From the NCBI GenBank assembly GCA_937872175.1, contig CALMPI010000038.1, forward strand, positions 1-63,244: a stretch of DNA of 63,244 nucleotides. The letters are read 5' to 3'. A program made the position numbers and the translations under genes. Source of the stretch: an uncultured Flavobacteriales bacterium (GTDB taxonomy: Bacteria > Bacteroidota > Bacteroidia > Flavobacteriales_F > PHOS-HE28). A model generated the notes under the pieces. The model saw only the letters and a program-made list of their open reading frames with translations. It had not been told where the DNA came from and ran no database searches. This document shows positions 1 through 7,056 of the stretch, piece after piece (positions within the stretch are counted from its first letter, which is position 1; each line of letters opens with the position of its first letter).

Positions 1-54
1 ACCTGCGACCAAGGGATTATGAGTCCCCTGCTCTGACCGCTGAGCTATGGGCCC
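1..54 (-). tRNA. tRNA-Met (CAT anticodon), 3' part cut by the window edge
   Basis: Read on the minus strand, the sequence starts GGGCCCATAGCTCAG at position 54 and continues through a D-arm and an anticodon arm. The anticodon loop is CTCATAA (17-23), with anticodon CAT at 19-21 flanked by the stem GGGGA/TCCCT. The T-arm and acceptor 3' strand lie beyond position 1. The body resembles elongator tRNA-Met rather than initiator. A lysidine-modified tRNA-Ile cannot be fully excluded without the missing end. Confidence 0.9.
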
Positions 55-93
55 GATGCACCGGCCGGATGCAGCGCCCGGCGCGGTGAGGCG

Positions 94-101
94 CGAAGGT
101 A
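94..101 (-). promoter_or_regulatory. Possible -7 box for the tRNA
   Basis: On the minus strand TACCTTCG lies about 40 nt upstream of the tRNA 5' end. It fits the TAnnTT[T/C]G variant that recurs before many genes in this window. No clear TTG -33 element was found at the right spacing. Confidence 0.35.
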
Positions 102-132
102 ACCGGGACCGCTGCGATAGCTTCGCGGCCGC

Positions 133-762
133 ATGATGGAGACCGTGCTGCTGGACCTGGGCGGTGTGCTCATCGATGTGGACTACCACCGCACGGCCGC
201 CGCGTTCAATGCGCTGGGGTTCGACGGGTTCGAGGCCCTGTACAGCAAGGCCCAGCAGGACCACCTGTTCGACGGGTTCGAGGTGGGGGCCCTGTCCCCG
301 GCGGAGTTCCGCGCACGCATCCGAGGCCTGCACGGTCGGGGGATCACGGCGGAGCAGGTGGATGCCTGCTGGAACGCCATGCTGGGCCGCATCCCGCAGG
401 AACGCATCGACCTGCTCCACCGGCTGCGCGCGCGGTACCGCCTGCTGCTGCTCAGCAACACGAACGCCATCCATGTGCCGGCCTTCGAGCGGATCATCAC
501 CACGCACAACGGCATCGCGGACTTCCGTGCGCTCTTCGACGGGGCCTACTACAGCTGCGAGATCGGCCTGCGCAAGCCGGATGCGGCCGCCTTCCACCAC
601 GTGCTGGAGCGGCACGGCGCCGATCCCGCGCGCACCCTCTTCATCGACGACAGCATCCAGCACGTGACCGGGGCTCGCGCCGCAGGCCTGCACGCGGAGC
701 ACCTCGACCTGGGGCGGGAGGACGTGCTCGCGATGGTGGAGCGGTTGGGACTGCTGGCCTAG
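133..762 (+). CDS. HAD-superfamily hydrolase (subfamily IA, YihX-like phosphatase)
   Basis: The 209-residue protein carries all four HAD motifs in order. Motif I is the N-terminal DLGGVLID, with Asp8 as the probable nucleophile. Motif II is SNTN, motif III is the Lys in LRKPDAAAF, and motif IV is FIDDS. The second Asp of the usual DxD is a Gly, as in YihX-type enzymes that act on small sugar phosphates. The length and the helical cap between motifs I and II match that group. The substrate cannot be read from the sequence. ATG also occurs at 136. A TAGCTTCG box at 118-125 lies only 7 nt before the start, so the leader would be very short. Confidence 0.88.
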   Translation: MMETVLLDLGGVLIDVDYHRTAAAFNALGFDGFEALYSKAQQDHLFDGFEVGALSPAEFRARIRGLHGRGITAEQVDACWNAMLGRIPQERIDLLHRLRARYRLLLLSNTNAIHVPAFERIITTHNGIADFRALFDGAYYSCEIGLRKPDAAAFHHVLERHGADPARTLFIDDSIQHVTGARAAGLHAEHLDLGREDVLAMVERLGLLA

Positions 763-870
763 GTCGGCGGTCTTACAACCGGCGCCATGGGCGATGGGAT
801 CCGCCAAGGACCGATACATGGATCCGTTTTCAAGGCATCGCGATCGATCAAGGCGACGCCATCGATCCGG

Positions 871-1140
871 TCATTCGTAATGGTAGCGACAGGATAAGAT
901 GACCACCTTCCTGTCCGCTCGGCCGCCGCTCACCGCGTACACCAGCCTATGCTCGCCATCGATCCGCCGCGACCAGGTGCCCGCGAGTTGATGGCGCAGC
1001 GGCTCCGGTTTGCCCAGGCCTTTGAAGGGGTCACGTCGTATGTCCGCGATCAATGCGCGAATGCGCTCCGCCTGTTCCACATCGGCGTCGAGCCAATAGC
1101 AGAAGTCCTCCCAGCCGTGCGCCGTGAACTCAAGGCGCAT
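871..1140 (-). CDS. yoeB: YoeB-family mRNA interferase toxin
   Basis: This 89-residue protein matches the Txe/YoeB family in length and pattern. It opens with a W-[DE]-[DE]-[FY]-type helix (GWEDFCYWLDAD), has the central IRALIADIRRDPFKGLGKPEPL block and the HRLVYAV strand, and ends in the conserved CRYHYE tail that carries catalytic residues. Family members cleave mRNA at the ribosome. It sits 4 nt after the stop of the antitoxin gene, the usual antitoxin-first order, so the two should be co-translated. All key residues appear intact, so the toxin is probably functional. Confidence 0.92.
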   Translation of the reverse strand: MRLEFTAHGWEDFCYWLDADVEQAERIRALIADIRRDPFKGLGKPEPLRHQLAGTWSRRIDGEHRLVYAVSGGRADRKVVILSCRYHYE

Positions 1141-1144
1141 CCGC

Positions 1145-1411
1145 TCAAGAGCGCTTGTTGAATTCCTTGGGCGCCACCACCTCGCCTCGCTTCAACTGGG
1201 CCAGGGACTCCTCGAGCCGCTCGCGGTTCTTCTTGGATGATAGCAGGTAATTGGTCTCCACCAGCGCGTTGTACTCCTTCAACGGAAGGATCACCACAGA
1301 GTCGTTCTCATCAGCGCTGCGTGAGACCACGATCACCTCGAATGACTTGGTCACACGGTCGAGGTAGGTCTTCATCTTGTCGCGAAGGGTGGTGACCGGA
1401 ATGGCGATCAT
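1145..1411 (-). CDS. yefM: YefM/Phd-family antitoxin
   Basis: The 88-residue protein begins MIAIPVTTLRDKMKTYLDRV, the Phd/YefM DNA-binding N-terminus, and ends in a charged toxin-binding tail. The ATG at 1411 is preferred over an upstream in-frame TTG at 1432, because that TTG lies inside the operator and promoter. It heads a two-gene operon with yoeB. The family autorepresses by binding palindromes with a TGTACA-like core, and such a palindrome lies immediately upstream. Confidence 0.9.
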   Translation of the reverse strand: MIAIPVTTLRDKMKTYLDRVTKSFEVIVVSRSADENDSVVILPLKEYNALVETNYLLSSKKNRERLEESLAQLKRGEVVAPKEFNKRS

Positions 1412-1422
1412 GTCGGTGTTCT

Positions 1423-1438
1423 GTACGTGCAAACGTAC
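1423..1438 (-). promoter_or_regulatory. Operator palindrome overlapping the yefM-yoeB -7 box
   Basis: GTACGT, a 4-nt spacer (GCAA) and ACGTAC form a perfect 6-bp inverted repeat 11 nt upstream of the yefM ATG. On the minus strand the same bases contain TACGTTTG (1430-1437), an exact TAnnTTTG Bacteroidota -7 box. Antitoxin bound to the palindrome would cover the box, which fits conditional autoregulation. No convincing -33 TTG was found. Confidence 0.6.
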
Positions 1439-1492
1439 GAAATTACGGAATCATAGGCTACGCCCAGGCTCCTCCGCGCTCCAATTACCTGC

Positions 1493-1828
1493 TCACCTCC
1501 TGGCTGCTTTGCGCTTCGCCTTCGGCAGCGGCAGCGCGTCGCCGATGCGTAACAGCAGCCCCGGCAGGGTGCGGTCCCCCGTGATCAGCTCCTCCGGTAC
1601 GAGGTAGTAGGGCTTGGAGCCCGGGTAGGCCGGCGCGCGTTCACACCGTCCTTCCAGCGCATCGCTCTCCGGCATGATCTTCACGAAGAGCTGATCGTCG
1701 CAGATGAAGGCCACGGGCTTGCCATCAGCGTACAGGGCGAACTCACCGAACATGGACCGCACGCTGAACCGGTCGGAATGGCCCAGTCGCGCCAAAATGA
1801 AGTCCGCCGTGTCCCTGCGGGTGGCCAT
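1493..1828 (-). CDS. TfoX/Sxy N-terminal-domain protein
   Basis: The 111-residue protein consists of a single TfoX-N domain, seen in VRSMFGEFALYADGKPVAFICDDQLFVKI followed by PYYLVPEEL. The C-terminal helical half of the competence regulator Sxy is absent, as in many stand-alone family members of unknown role. The C-terminus is Lys/Arg-rich. The start codon abuts the stop of the methylmalonyl-CoA epimerase gene with no gap, so the two are probably one transcript. Confidence 0.8.
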   Translation of the reverse strand: MATRRDTADFILARLGHSDRFSVRSMFGEFALYADGKPVAFICDDQLFVKIMPESDALEGRCERAPAYPGSKPYYLVPEELITGDRTLPGLLLRIGDALPLPKAKRKAARR

Positions 1829-2230
1829 CTACCGGATCTCCTGGGTCAGCTCCACCAGCACGCCGTTCGCGTCCTTGGGGTGCACGAAGCAGACCAGCTT
1901 GTTGTCCGCGCCGGGCTTGGGCTCATCGCTCAGCAGGGTGAAGCCCTCCGCTTTCAGCCGGGCCATCTCCGCACGGATGTCATCCACTTCGAAGGCGACA
2001 TGATGGATGCCTTCGCCGCGCTTCTCGATGGCCCTGGCGATGGGTCCGTCCGGACGCGTGCTCTCCAACAGCTCGATCTTGTTGGGCCCCACTAGGAAGA
2101 AGCTGGTGAGCACGCCCTCGCGCTCCACGGCCTCGCGCTTGTACGGGGCCACGCCGAGCAGCCGGCTGTACACGGCCTCGGCCGTGGTCAGGTCCTTCAC
2201 GGCGATGCCAAGATGTTCGATGCGGATCAT
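1829..2230 (-). CDS. mce: Methylmalonyl-CoA epimerase
   Basis: This 133-residue VOC-fold protein is the usual length for the enzyme that interconverts (2S)- and (2R)-methylmalonyl-CoA in propionyl-CoA and succinyl-CoA metabolism. Two vicinal oxygen chelate modules are visible. The expected metal ligands are His in IEHLGIAV, Glu in KIELLEST, His in IHHVAFEVDD and Glu in GVLVELTQ. It starts from ATG at 2230. On the minus strand a TTG (2264-2266), 21 nt and TAACCTTG (2235-2242) could be a promoter, although the box is almost at the ATG. The mutase partner is not in the window. Confidence 0.92.
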   Translation of the reverse strand: MIRIEHLGIAVKDLTTAEAVYSRLLGVAPYKREAVEREGVLTSFFLVGPNKIELLESTRPDGPIARAIEKRGEGIHHVAFEVDDIRAEMARLKAEGFTLLSDEPKPGADNKLVCFVHPKDANGVLVELTQEIR

Positions 2231-2278
2231 GCGGCAAGGTTAGCCGCAAAGACGTCAAGCCGCCAAAGGCGTGCAAGA

Positions 2279-2307
2279 GAAAGCCCCCCGGGTCACGGAG
2301 GGCTTTC
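2279..2307 (-). terminator. Terminator-like hairpin after the secreted-protein gene
   Basis: GAAAGCCC (2279-2286) and GGGCTTTC (2300-2307) form a perfect 8-bp stem around a 13-nt loop. On the minus strand it begins 17 nt after the stop codon at 2325. The following bases are only weakly T-rich. Confidence 0.65.
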
Positions 2308-2324
2308 AAGGAGGTCAGGGGCGC

Positions 2325-3113
2325 TTAGCGCTTGATGAAGGTCTCGCCCATCTTGTTGTCGTAGTTCAGGTAGTAGAGGTCCTTCTTCAGGGAGGCGATG
2401 TCGATCTTGTTGGCGTACCCGCGCTTCACGATGTTGCCGTACTGGTCGTAGATCTCGTAGAGCGTGGCGGCCGAGAAGAGGATCTCCTCCTTGGGCTTGG
2501 GCGGGCTCCAGGTGACCAGGGCCACCGAGGGGTCGGTGAACTTCACCGCTTCGCTGTAGCGGCTGCGCTTGGTCATGTCCACCTGCTTCACGCGGAAGGT
2601 GTTCTCGCCGCTGTGCGGGGTCACCTTGAACTCGTACTTGTGCTCGCCGGGGGTACCGACGCCCATCACCTCGCCCACCTTCACCCACTTGTTCCAGCGC
2701 TTCTGCTCCACCACGTAGGGCAGCTCGCCGGTCTCGTTGGTCGCGGTCCAGGTGTACAGCCCTTCCGGGGAGATGGACTGCTGCACGATGTCGAAGGTGC
2801 TCTTGGGCTTCAGCACCTCGGGGTTGAGCACCACGGGGGTGCAACCGTCCTTGTGCTTGATCTTCACGGTGATGGCATCGCCGAGCTTCAGCCCGTAGTT
2901 GCCCAGGTCCACCTCGAACGCGCTGGAGTTGATCTCGTCGGTGGCGATCTGGTCGTTCACGGTGACCTCGAAGACGCAGAAGCCCACCCCGGCTTCGGAG
3001 AAGGGGTTCTGCACGAAGAGGTTCTTGCCCTGGTAGCGGCCTTCCACAACGATGACACCCGCCCAGGAGGGCAGGCAGACCAAGGTGGCCAGGGAGAGGA
3101 GGGCGGTGCGCAT
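2325..3113 (-). CDS. Secreted protein with T9SS type-A-like C-terminus
   Basis: The ATG at 3113 (262 residues) is preferred over an upstream start, because it puts the signal peptide MRTALLSLATLVCLPSWAG at the N-terminus. The middle is beta-rich with no recognised domain, with segments such as GRYQGKNLFVQNPF and FCVFEVTVNDQ. The last ~45 residues, LYEIYDQYGNIVKRG to LYYLNYDNKMGETFIKR, follow the T9SS sorting pattern: a YD..G.. turn, an I-D-I-A-S-L strand, a 'gLYyl' strand and a basic end. It should be exported by Sec, then by T9SS to the surface or medium. The function is unknown. A terminator hairpin follows. Confidence 0.75.
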   Translation of the reverse strand: MRTALLSLATLVCLPSWAGVIVVEGRYQGKNLFVQNPFSEAGVGFCVFEVTVNDQIATDEINSSAFEVDLGNYGLKLGDAITVKIKHKDGCTPVVLNPEVLKPKSTFDIVQQSISPEGLYTWTATNETGELPYVVEQKRWNKWVKVGEVMGVGTPGEHKYEFKVTPHSGENTFRVKQVDMTKRSRYSEAVKFTDPSVALVTWSPPKPKEEILFSAATLYEIYDQYGNIVKRGYANKIDIASLKKDLYYLNYDNKMGETFIKR

Positions 3114-3211
3114 GTCCGTACGGGTCTGAAGAGCTGACAATGATACGAAGTCCGGCGCGTTCCGGTGCTCCGCGGCCTGTTTACGGCATCAGCGGCAGGG
3201 GGTTACCCGCC

Positions 3212-3739
3212 CTATCCGGCCGGGGCCGGCACCACCGCGGCGAGCATCCGCCGCACGTCCTGCTCGGTGAACCGGCCCTCGGGGTCATCGCCCACCTCGA
3301 AGGTGCGACCCGCCACCCGCACCACCTTCACAAAGTGCACGAACACCAGGTCCTGGTCGGGGTAGCTGCTGCGGTACATCAGGTGGTCGGGGCCCTCCTC
3401 CACCACCTCGTGCTTCAGCAGCATGTCGCGGTCCAGCGTGGCCTTCACCCGCGTCAGGTCACCTTCGGCCTCCACGATGTCCAGGCCGAAGTGCTCCCCG
3501 GCCCGCACCTCCAGGATGCCAGCCTCCTCGTTCCAGCGCACCTGCGGGGTCTGACCGCCGAGCAACTGGGCATCCGGGGGGCTCACCAGCAGGGGCATAT
3601 CGTGGGCCGAAAGGTCGATCGCGGCCGGTGCCTGCGTGCTATCGACAGCGGGGGGCGTGGCGTCGCCCTGCCCCTCCCGGTCCCCACAGGCGGTGAGCAG
3701 GAGCGGGACGATCAACAGGCCGGTCCGGATGTGCTTCAT
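3212..3739 (-). CDS. Hypothetical lipoprotein
   Basis: The 175-residue protein has a type II signal peptide with lipobox LLTAC, placing the lipidated Cys at residue 18. A Pro/Thr-rich linker (about 20-45) is followed by a compact alpha/beta region of about 120 residues (QVRWNEEAGILEVRAGEHFGLDIVEAEGD...). No family is recognised. It is probably attached to the outer membrane or periplasmic face. Its start is separated from the upstream gene by a strong hairpin, so it is probably a separate unit. A TAGTTTCG box (3744-3751) lies only 4 nt before the ATG. Confidence 0.7.
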   Translation of the reverse strand: MKHIRTGLLIVPLLLTACGDREGQGDATPPAVDSTQAPAAIDLSAHDMPLLVSPPDAQLLGGQTPQVRWNEEAGILEVRAGEHFGLDIVEAEGDLTRVKATLDRDMLLKHEVVEEGPDHLMYRSSYPDQDLVFVHFVKVVRVAGRTFEVGDDPEGRFTEQDVRRMLAAVVPAPAG

Positions 3740-3750
3740 GCCGCGAAACT

Positions 3751-3781
3751 ACCGGGGCGGCAATGCATGTGCCGCCCCGGT
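3751..3781 (-). terminator. Strong GC-rich hairpin after the P-domain protein gene
   Basis: ACCGGGGCGGC (3751-3761) and GCCGCCCCGGT (3771-3781) are perfect 11-bp complements around a 9-nt loop. The hairpin lies about 38 nt downstream of the minus-strand stop at 3819 and 12 nt upstream of the next gene's ATG at 3739. It has no T-tract. It could terminate the upstream transcript or act in the leader of the lipoprotein gene. Confidence 0.6.
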
Positions 3782-3818
3782 GGCTCCGATCTGTCACCGA
3801 TCGGGTGTGGACCGCGCG

Positions 3819-6800
3819 CTACGGGATCTGCTCGCTCCGCGTGGCCGTGGGCACCGTGCCGCCGATGTTCACCAGGATCGGATCGCGGTCGTTGGCGCTG
3901 CCGGCGTACTTCACCTGGCCGTTCAGGTTCACGTCCTCCGGGTGGTAGCCGTTGGCCACAGCGGTGGGCACCGTGCCCCCGATCCGGACCAGGATGGGGT
4001 CGCGGTCGTTGGAGCCGCCTGCGTACTTGATCTGCCGGTTGAAGGTGACATCGCCGGCCCAGAGCACCCGCACACCGCCCAGCGATTTTCGGGCATCCGT
4101 GCCGAAGGTGCCCGTAGCGGGGGCCGTCAGGTCCACGGCGGTGGCCGTGCCGCTCAGCGCGAGGGCCGGTGTGGCCATCGCGCCCAAGTGGTTGCGGTGC
4201 CTTACGGCCACGAAGTAGTCGCCCGCCGGCAGGGAAAAGCTCACGGGCGAGGTGCCGTCGATGGACACGACATCCCCATCGCGCTGCGCCAGGGCCGCCT
4301 TGCTGGCCACCACGGTGGCGCTGTTCAGGCTGTTGCGCAGCTCCACCACCACCCAGTCCACGATCGCATTCGCACCGGTGACGGCGAGCACCGGTGCCGT
4401 GGTGGCGCCGCTCGGGGTGCCCACGAACGCGTAGCCCAGGGCCGTGTACGGCTCGTTGAGCGGCAGCAGGCCCGCCGCCCGCAGGTCGTCGTTCATCAGG
4501 CCCGTGCCGGTGTTGTAGGCGCCTTCGAGGAAGACCTTGGCCGCCACCTTCACGTCGGCCTGCACCAGTGTGGGGATCAGGCACCAGCCGTTCAAGGTGC
4601 CGACATCCTGGGTGGCCACGTCCTGCACACGCAGGATCCAATCGCCCTCGAACCCTTCGCCATCAAAGGCCGCCAGCGATTGGGCCGGCACCACGAACAG
4701 GTTGTTCATCGGGCAGGTGGCGCCCACGTTGCCGTTCACCCCCGTCTGATCGAACTCCACCACGATGTTGTCGCTGTTGGTGCAGAGGCCGCTGTTGATG
4801 AGGTTCACCACGGTGCCCGCCGGGCTCTCGAGCGACAACCGCAGGTCCGCCGTGTAGGTGTGCGTGATGTTCACGAACACGTTGAGGTCGCTCAGTGTGG
4901 CACCGCCCTGCGAAGGCACGGTGATCGTATTGCTCACCGTCGCATTGTCCGTGATGGCCGAGGTGCTCGTGCTGTTGAAGGTGGTGCACGCCGCACCCGG
5001 CACGTTGCAGTTGGCCACCACACCGGTGTAGGTCACGGTGCACTGGCTGAACTGGTCGTGCACCAGCACCACGGACACAGCGTTGCCGCTGGCATACGGA
5101 CCGTAGGGCCCGTAGACGCCGGTGGTGGTGGCGTTGCCCACGGTGGCCGGCGGATTGGGACCTGCACCGTCCGGGTCGATCTGCAGGGTGACACTGGAGG
5201 CGCTGCCCAGGGAACTGAGGTTGATGCTGACGGTGTACTGGGTGCTGCCCTGGCACGGGGTGCTCAAGGTCGCTGCCGGCGGGGTGCAGAGCGGCGGGGT
5301 GAAGGAGAAGTTGAAGATGCGCGTGGTCCAGGCCGAGGCCGCGTTGTATTGGGCCGTACCCCAGAAGCCGCCCGTCACCGGGTCCACGTCCAGGGAGTTG
5401 TAGTCCCCGTAGCGGTTGCTGCTGTTGGCGGCGGCGCCGGCCACGATGGTGGTCTCCGCGAAGGTCATCTGGCCCAGCGGGTCGCTGGCGCTGCGCCCCG
5501 TGTACCGGATGCCCGGGAACACCGAGCCGCTGCTCACGTTGTAGGCCAGGCCGATGTCACCGGCGGCATTGATGGAGATGCAGCCCATCCAGCGGCTGGT
5601 GGCGTCCGGGGAATACGTGCCCTGCTGGTGGATGGCCCAGGGGTTGGCGATGGCGCCCGTGCGGCGCAGCTCATACCAGCGCACCCCCGCCCGGTCGGTG
5701 CCGGTGACGTCGGTGACGTGGTTGCACACGATGGTCTCGTGCGTGCCGAAGTTGCGGTACTGGGCCCGGTTCATGATCACCTCGCGCAGCGGGTCCAGGT
5801 TGGTGTTCGAGCTCGGCTGGTCGATGCAGGAGAAGGAGGTGTAGCCGCACAGCTCGGTGTCGAACGGATCGGTGAGCATCAGCTGGGGGCCCGCCAGCAC
5901 GCTGTTCGCCGGGGTGGTGAAATCAAGCGTGAGCGTCCAGAGCTCCAGGCGGTCATCCGGTACGCTGGCCGTCCAGCCATCGTCGGCCATGCGCATCACC
6001 ATCGCCGGGGCGTTCGCCGGGGGGGCCGCACCACCTTCGAACGAGATGGGCGTGGTGGCCTGGAAGCCGATCGTCGGATAGTCCGGCGTGGTGAAGCGCT
6101 GTGAGGTGGCGGACAGGCCGGCGAGCATGCGCGTGCGGTCCAGCGCATAGATCGGGCAGCCCGCCCCTTCGTTGCTGGTGATGATGTAGGCCGTGGACCA
6201 CACGCCGTACTTCGGATAATCCGGGAAGCTCGGTGCCGTGAAGCTGTAGGCGTACCACGTGCCCAGCGGGTCGGCGGTGGTGGACACGCACATCACCAGG
6301 CGGTTGCCGCTGGAGGAGAACTCGCTCATGAGCCAGCGGTCGGCCAGCGCATCGTACAGCACGATCGGATCGCCCGCACCGCTGTACGTGGAGATGCCCC
6401 CGATGGCGTTGATGAAGTTGTCCAGGTAGGTCTGCGCCCCCAGCGGGTTGCCGCTTTTGTCGTAGATGCGGAAGTAGGCGCCGCCGGTTCCGTTGATCAT
6501 CTGGATCACATGGTTCGGTCCCACCTCCAGGCAGGGATCGCTGGGGTTCACACCCGTGTTGCCCATGCCGTTGATGGTGAGGTCCAGCGCGCGACCGGTG
6601 GTGCGCGGGCCGTCCGTGCGCTGCCACGCGGGATCCTCGCCGAGCGGCAGCGCCTTGTCATTCAACCGCTGATGCATGCGCGCCTCCTTGGTGCCCTTCG
6701 GCTCCGGCCGGACCAACCAGCCGTTGGCATCGCGCACCGGCTCGTCGGGGAACACGCGGGTGCTGTCCCAGTCGCGGTAGGCCATCGTCTCGCCCAGGAA

Positions 6801-6905
6801 CTCCAGCGGGAGCACCTCGGCATTGTGCAGTTCAACGAACTCCTGGGCCGGGACCAGCGCGGCGGGAAGGAGGAAGGTGAGGAACAGAACGGAACGAAGC
6901 TTCAT
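3819..6905 (-). CDS. Large secreted protein with P-domain and dockerin-like C-terminal repeats
   Basis: The ATG at 6905 gives 1028 residues starting MKLRSVLFLTFLLPAALVPAQ, a clear signal peptide. The first ~560 residues resemble a beta-propeller or sialidase-like surface protein (VGPNHVIQMINGTGGAYFRIYDKSGNP). A proprotein-convertase P-domain follows, with ADLRLSLESPAGTVVNLI and GDWILRVQDVATQDVGTLNGW. The C-terminus is a domain common in secreted Bacteroidota proteins (KVFLEGAYNTGTGLMNDDLRA...FVAVRHRNHLGAM), ending in two copies of a calcium-loop-like D-x-N-x-x-x-KYAG-x-x-NDRDPIL unit. No protease triad was recognised. A good promoter lies upstream. Confidence 0.82.
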   Translation of the reverse strand: MKLRSVLFLTFLLPAALVPAQEFVELHNAEVLPLEFLGETMAYRDWDSTRVFPDEPVRDANGWLVRPEPKGTKEARMHQRLNDKALPLGEDPAWQRTDGPRTTGRALDLTINGMGNTGVNPSDPCLEVGPNHVIQMINGTGGAYFRIYDKSGNPLGAQTYLDNFINAIGGISTYSGAGDPIVLYDALADRWLMSEFSSSGNRLVMCVSTTADPLGTWYAYSFTAPSFPDYPKYGVWSTAYIITSNEGAGCPIYALDRTRMLAGLSATSQRFTTPDYPTIGFQATTPISFEGGAAPPANAPAMVMRMADDGWTASVPDDRLELWTLTLDFTTPANSVLAGPQLMLTDPFDTELCGYTSFSCIDQPSSNTNLDPLREVIMNRAQYRNFGTHETIVCNHVTDVTGTDRAGVRWYELRRTGAIANPWAIHQQGTYSPDATSRWMGCISINAAGDIGLAYNVSSGSVFPGIRYTGRSASDPLGQMTFAETTIVAGAAANSSNRYGDYNSLDVDPVTGGFWGTAQYNAASAWTTRIFNFSFTPPLCTPPAATLSTPCQGSTQYTVSINLSSLGSASSVTLQIDPDGAGPNPPATVGNATTTGVYGPYGPYASGNAVSVVLVHDQFSQCTVTYTGVVANCNVPGAACTTFNSTSTSAITDNATVSNTITVPSQGGATLSDLNVFVNITHTYTADLRLSLESPAGTVVNLINSGLCTNSDNIVVEFDQTGVNGNVGATCPMNNLFVVPAQSLAAFDGEGFEGDWILRVQDVATQDVGTLNGWCLIPTLVQADVKVAAKVFLEGAYNTGTGLMNDDLRAAGLLPLNEPYTALGYAFVGTPSGATTAPVLAVTGANAIVDWVVVELRNSLNSATVVASKAALAQRDGDVVSIDGTSPVSFSLPAGDYFVAVRHRNHLGAMATPALALSGTATAVDLTAPATGTFGTDARKSLGGVRVLWAGDVTFNRQIKYAGGSNDRDPILVRIGGTVPTAVANGYHPEDVNLNGQVKYAGSANDRDPILVNIGGTVPTATRSEQIP
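3847..4052 (-). repeat. Tandem dockerin-like coding repeat (2 units, 117-bp offset)
   Basis: Units at 3847-3935 and 3964-4052 are in-frame near-copies, 39 codons apart, at the 3' end of the P-domain gene. Both encode a stretch with the core KYAGxxNDRDPILVxIGGTVPTA, preceded by an Asp/Asn-rich loop. This resembles the duplicated calcium loops of dockerins. Confidence 0.8.
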
Positions 6906-6940
6906 GTGCATCAGGTGGGGATGGACGGTGAACAAGAGCG

Positions 6941-6971
6941 CAAAGGTCCGGAACCCGGCCGCGCAGCGCAA
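6941..6971 (-). promoter_or_regulatory. Promoter of the P-domain protein gene
   Basis: On the minus strand TTG (6969-6971), a 20-nt spacer and GACCTTTG (6941-6948) match the Bacteroidota -33/-7 architecture, with G in place of T at the first box position. The ATG is 35 nt downstream. Confidence 0.6.
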
Positions 6972-7056
6972 CGATCCAGGTCACCGTCCAGTTCAGGGAC
7001 CGGGAACGAACGACCGGTGGGGGATCCAGGACGATGGATCGATGGCGGTCGTAGCG

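Noticed and set aside
1412..1432. An upstream TTG start for the YefM-like antitoxin
   Set aside because: It would place the start codon inside the promoter and operator; the ATG at 1411 gives the canonical N-terminus.
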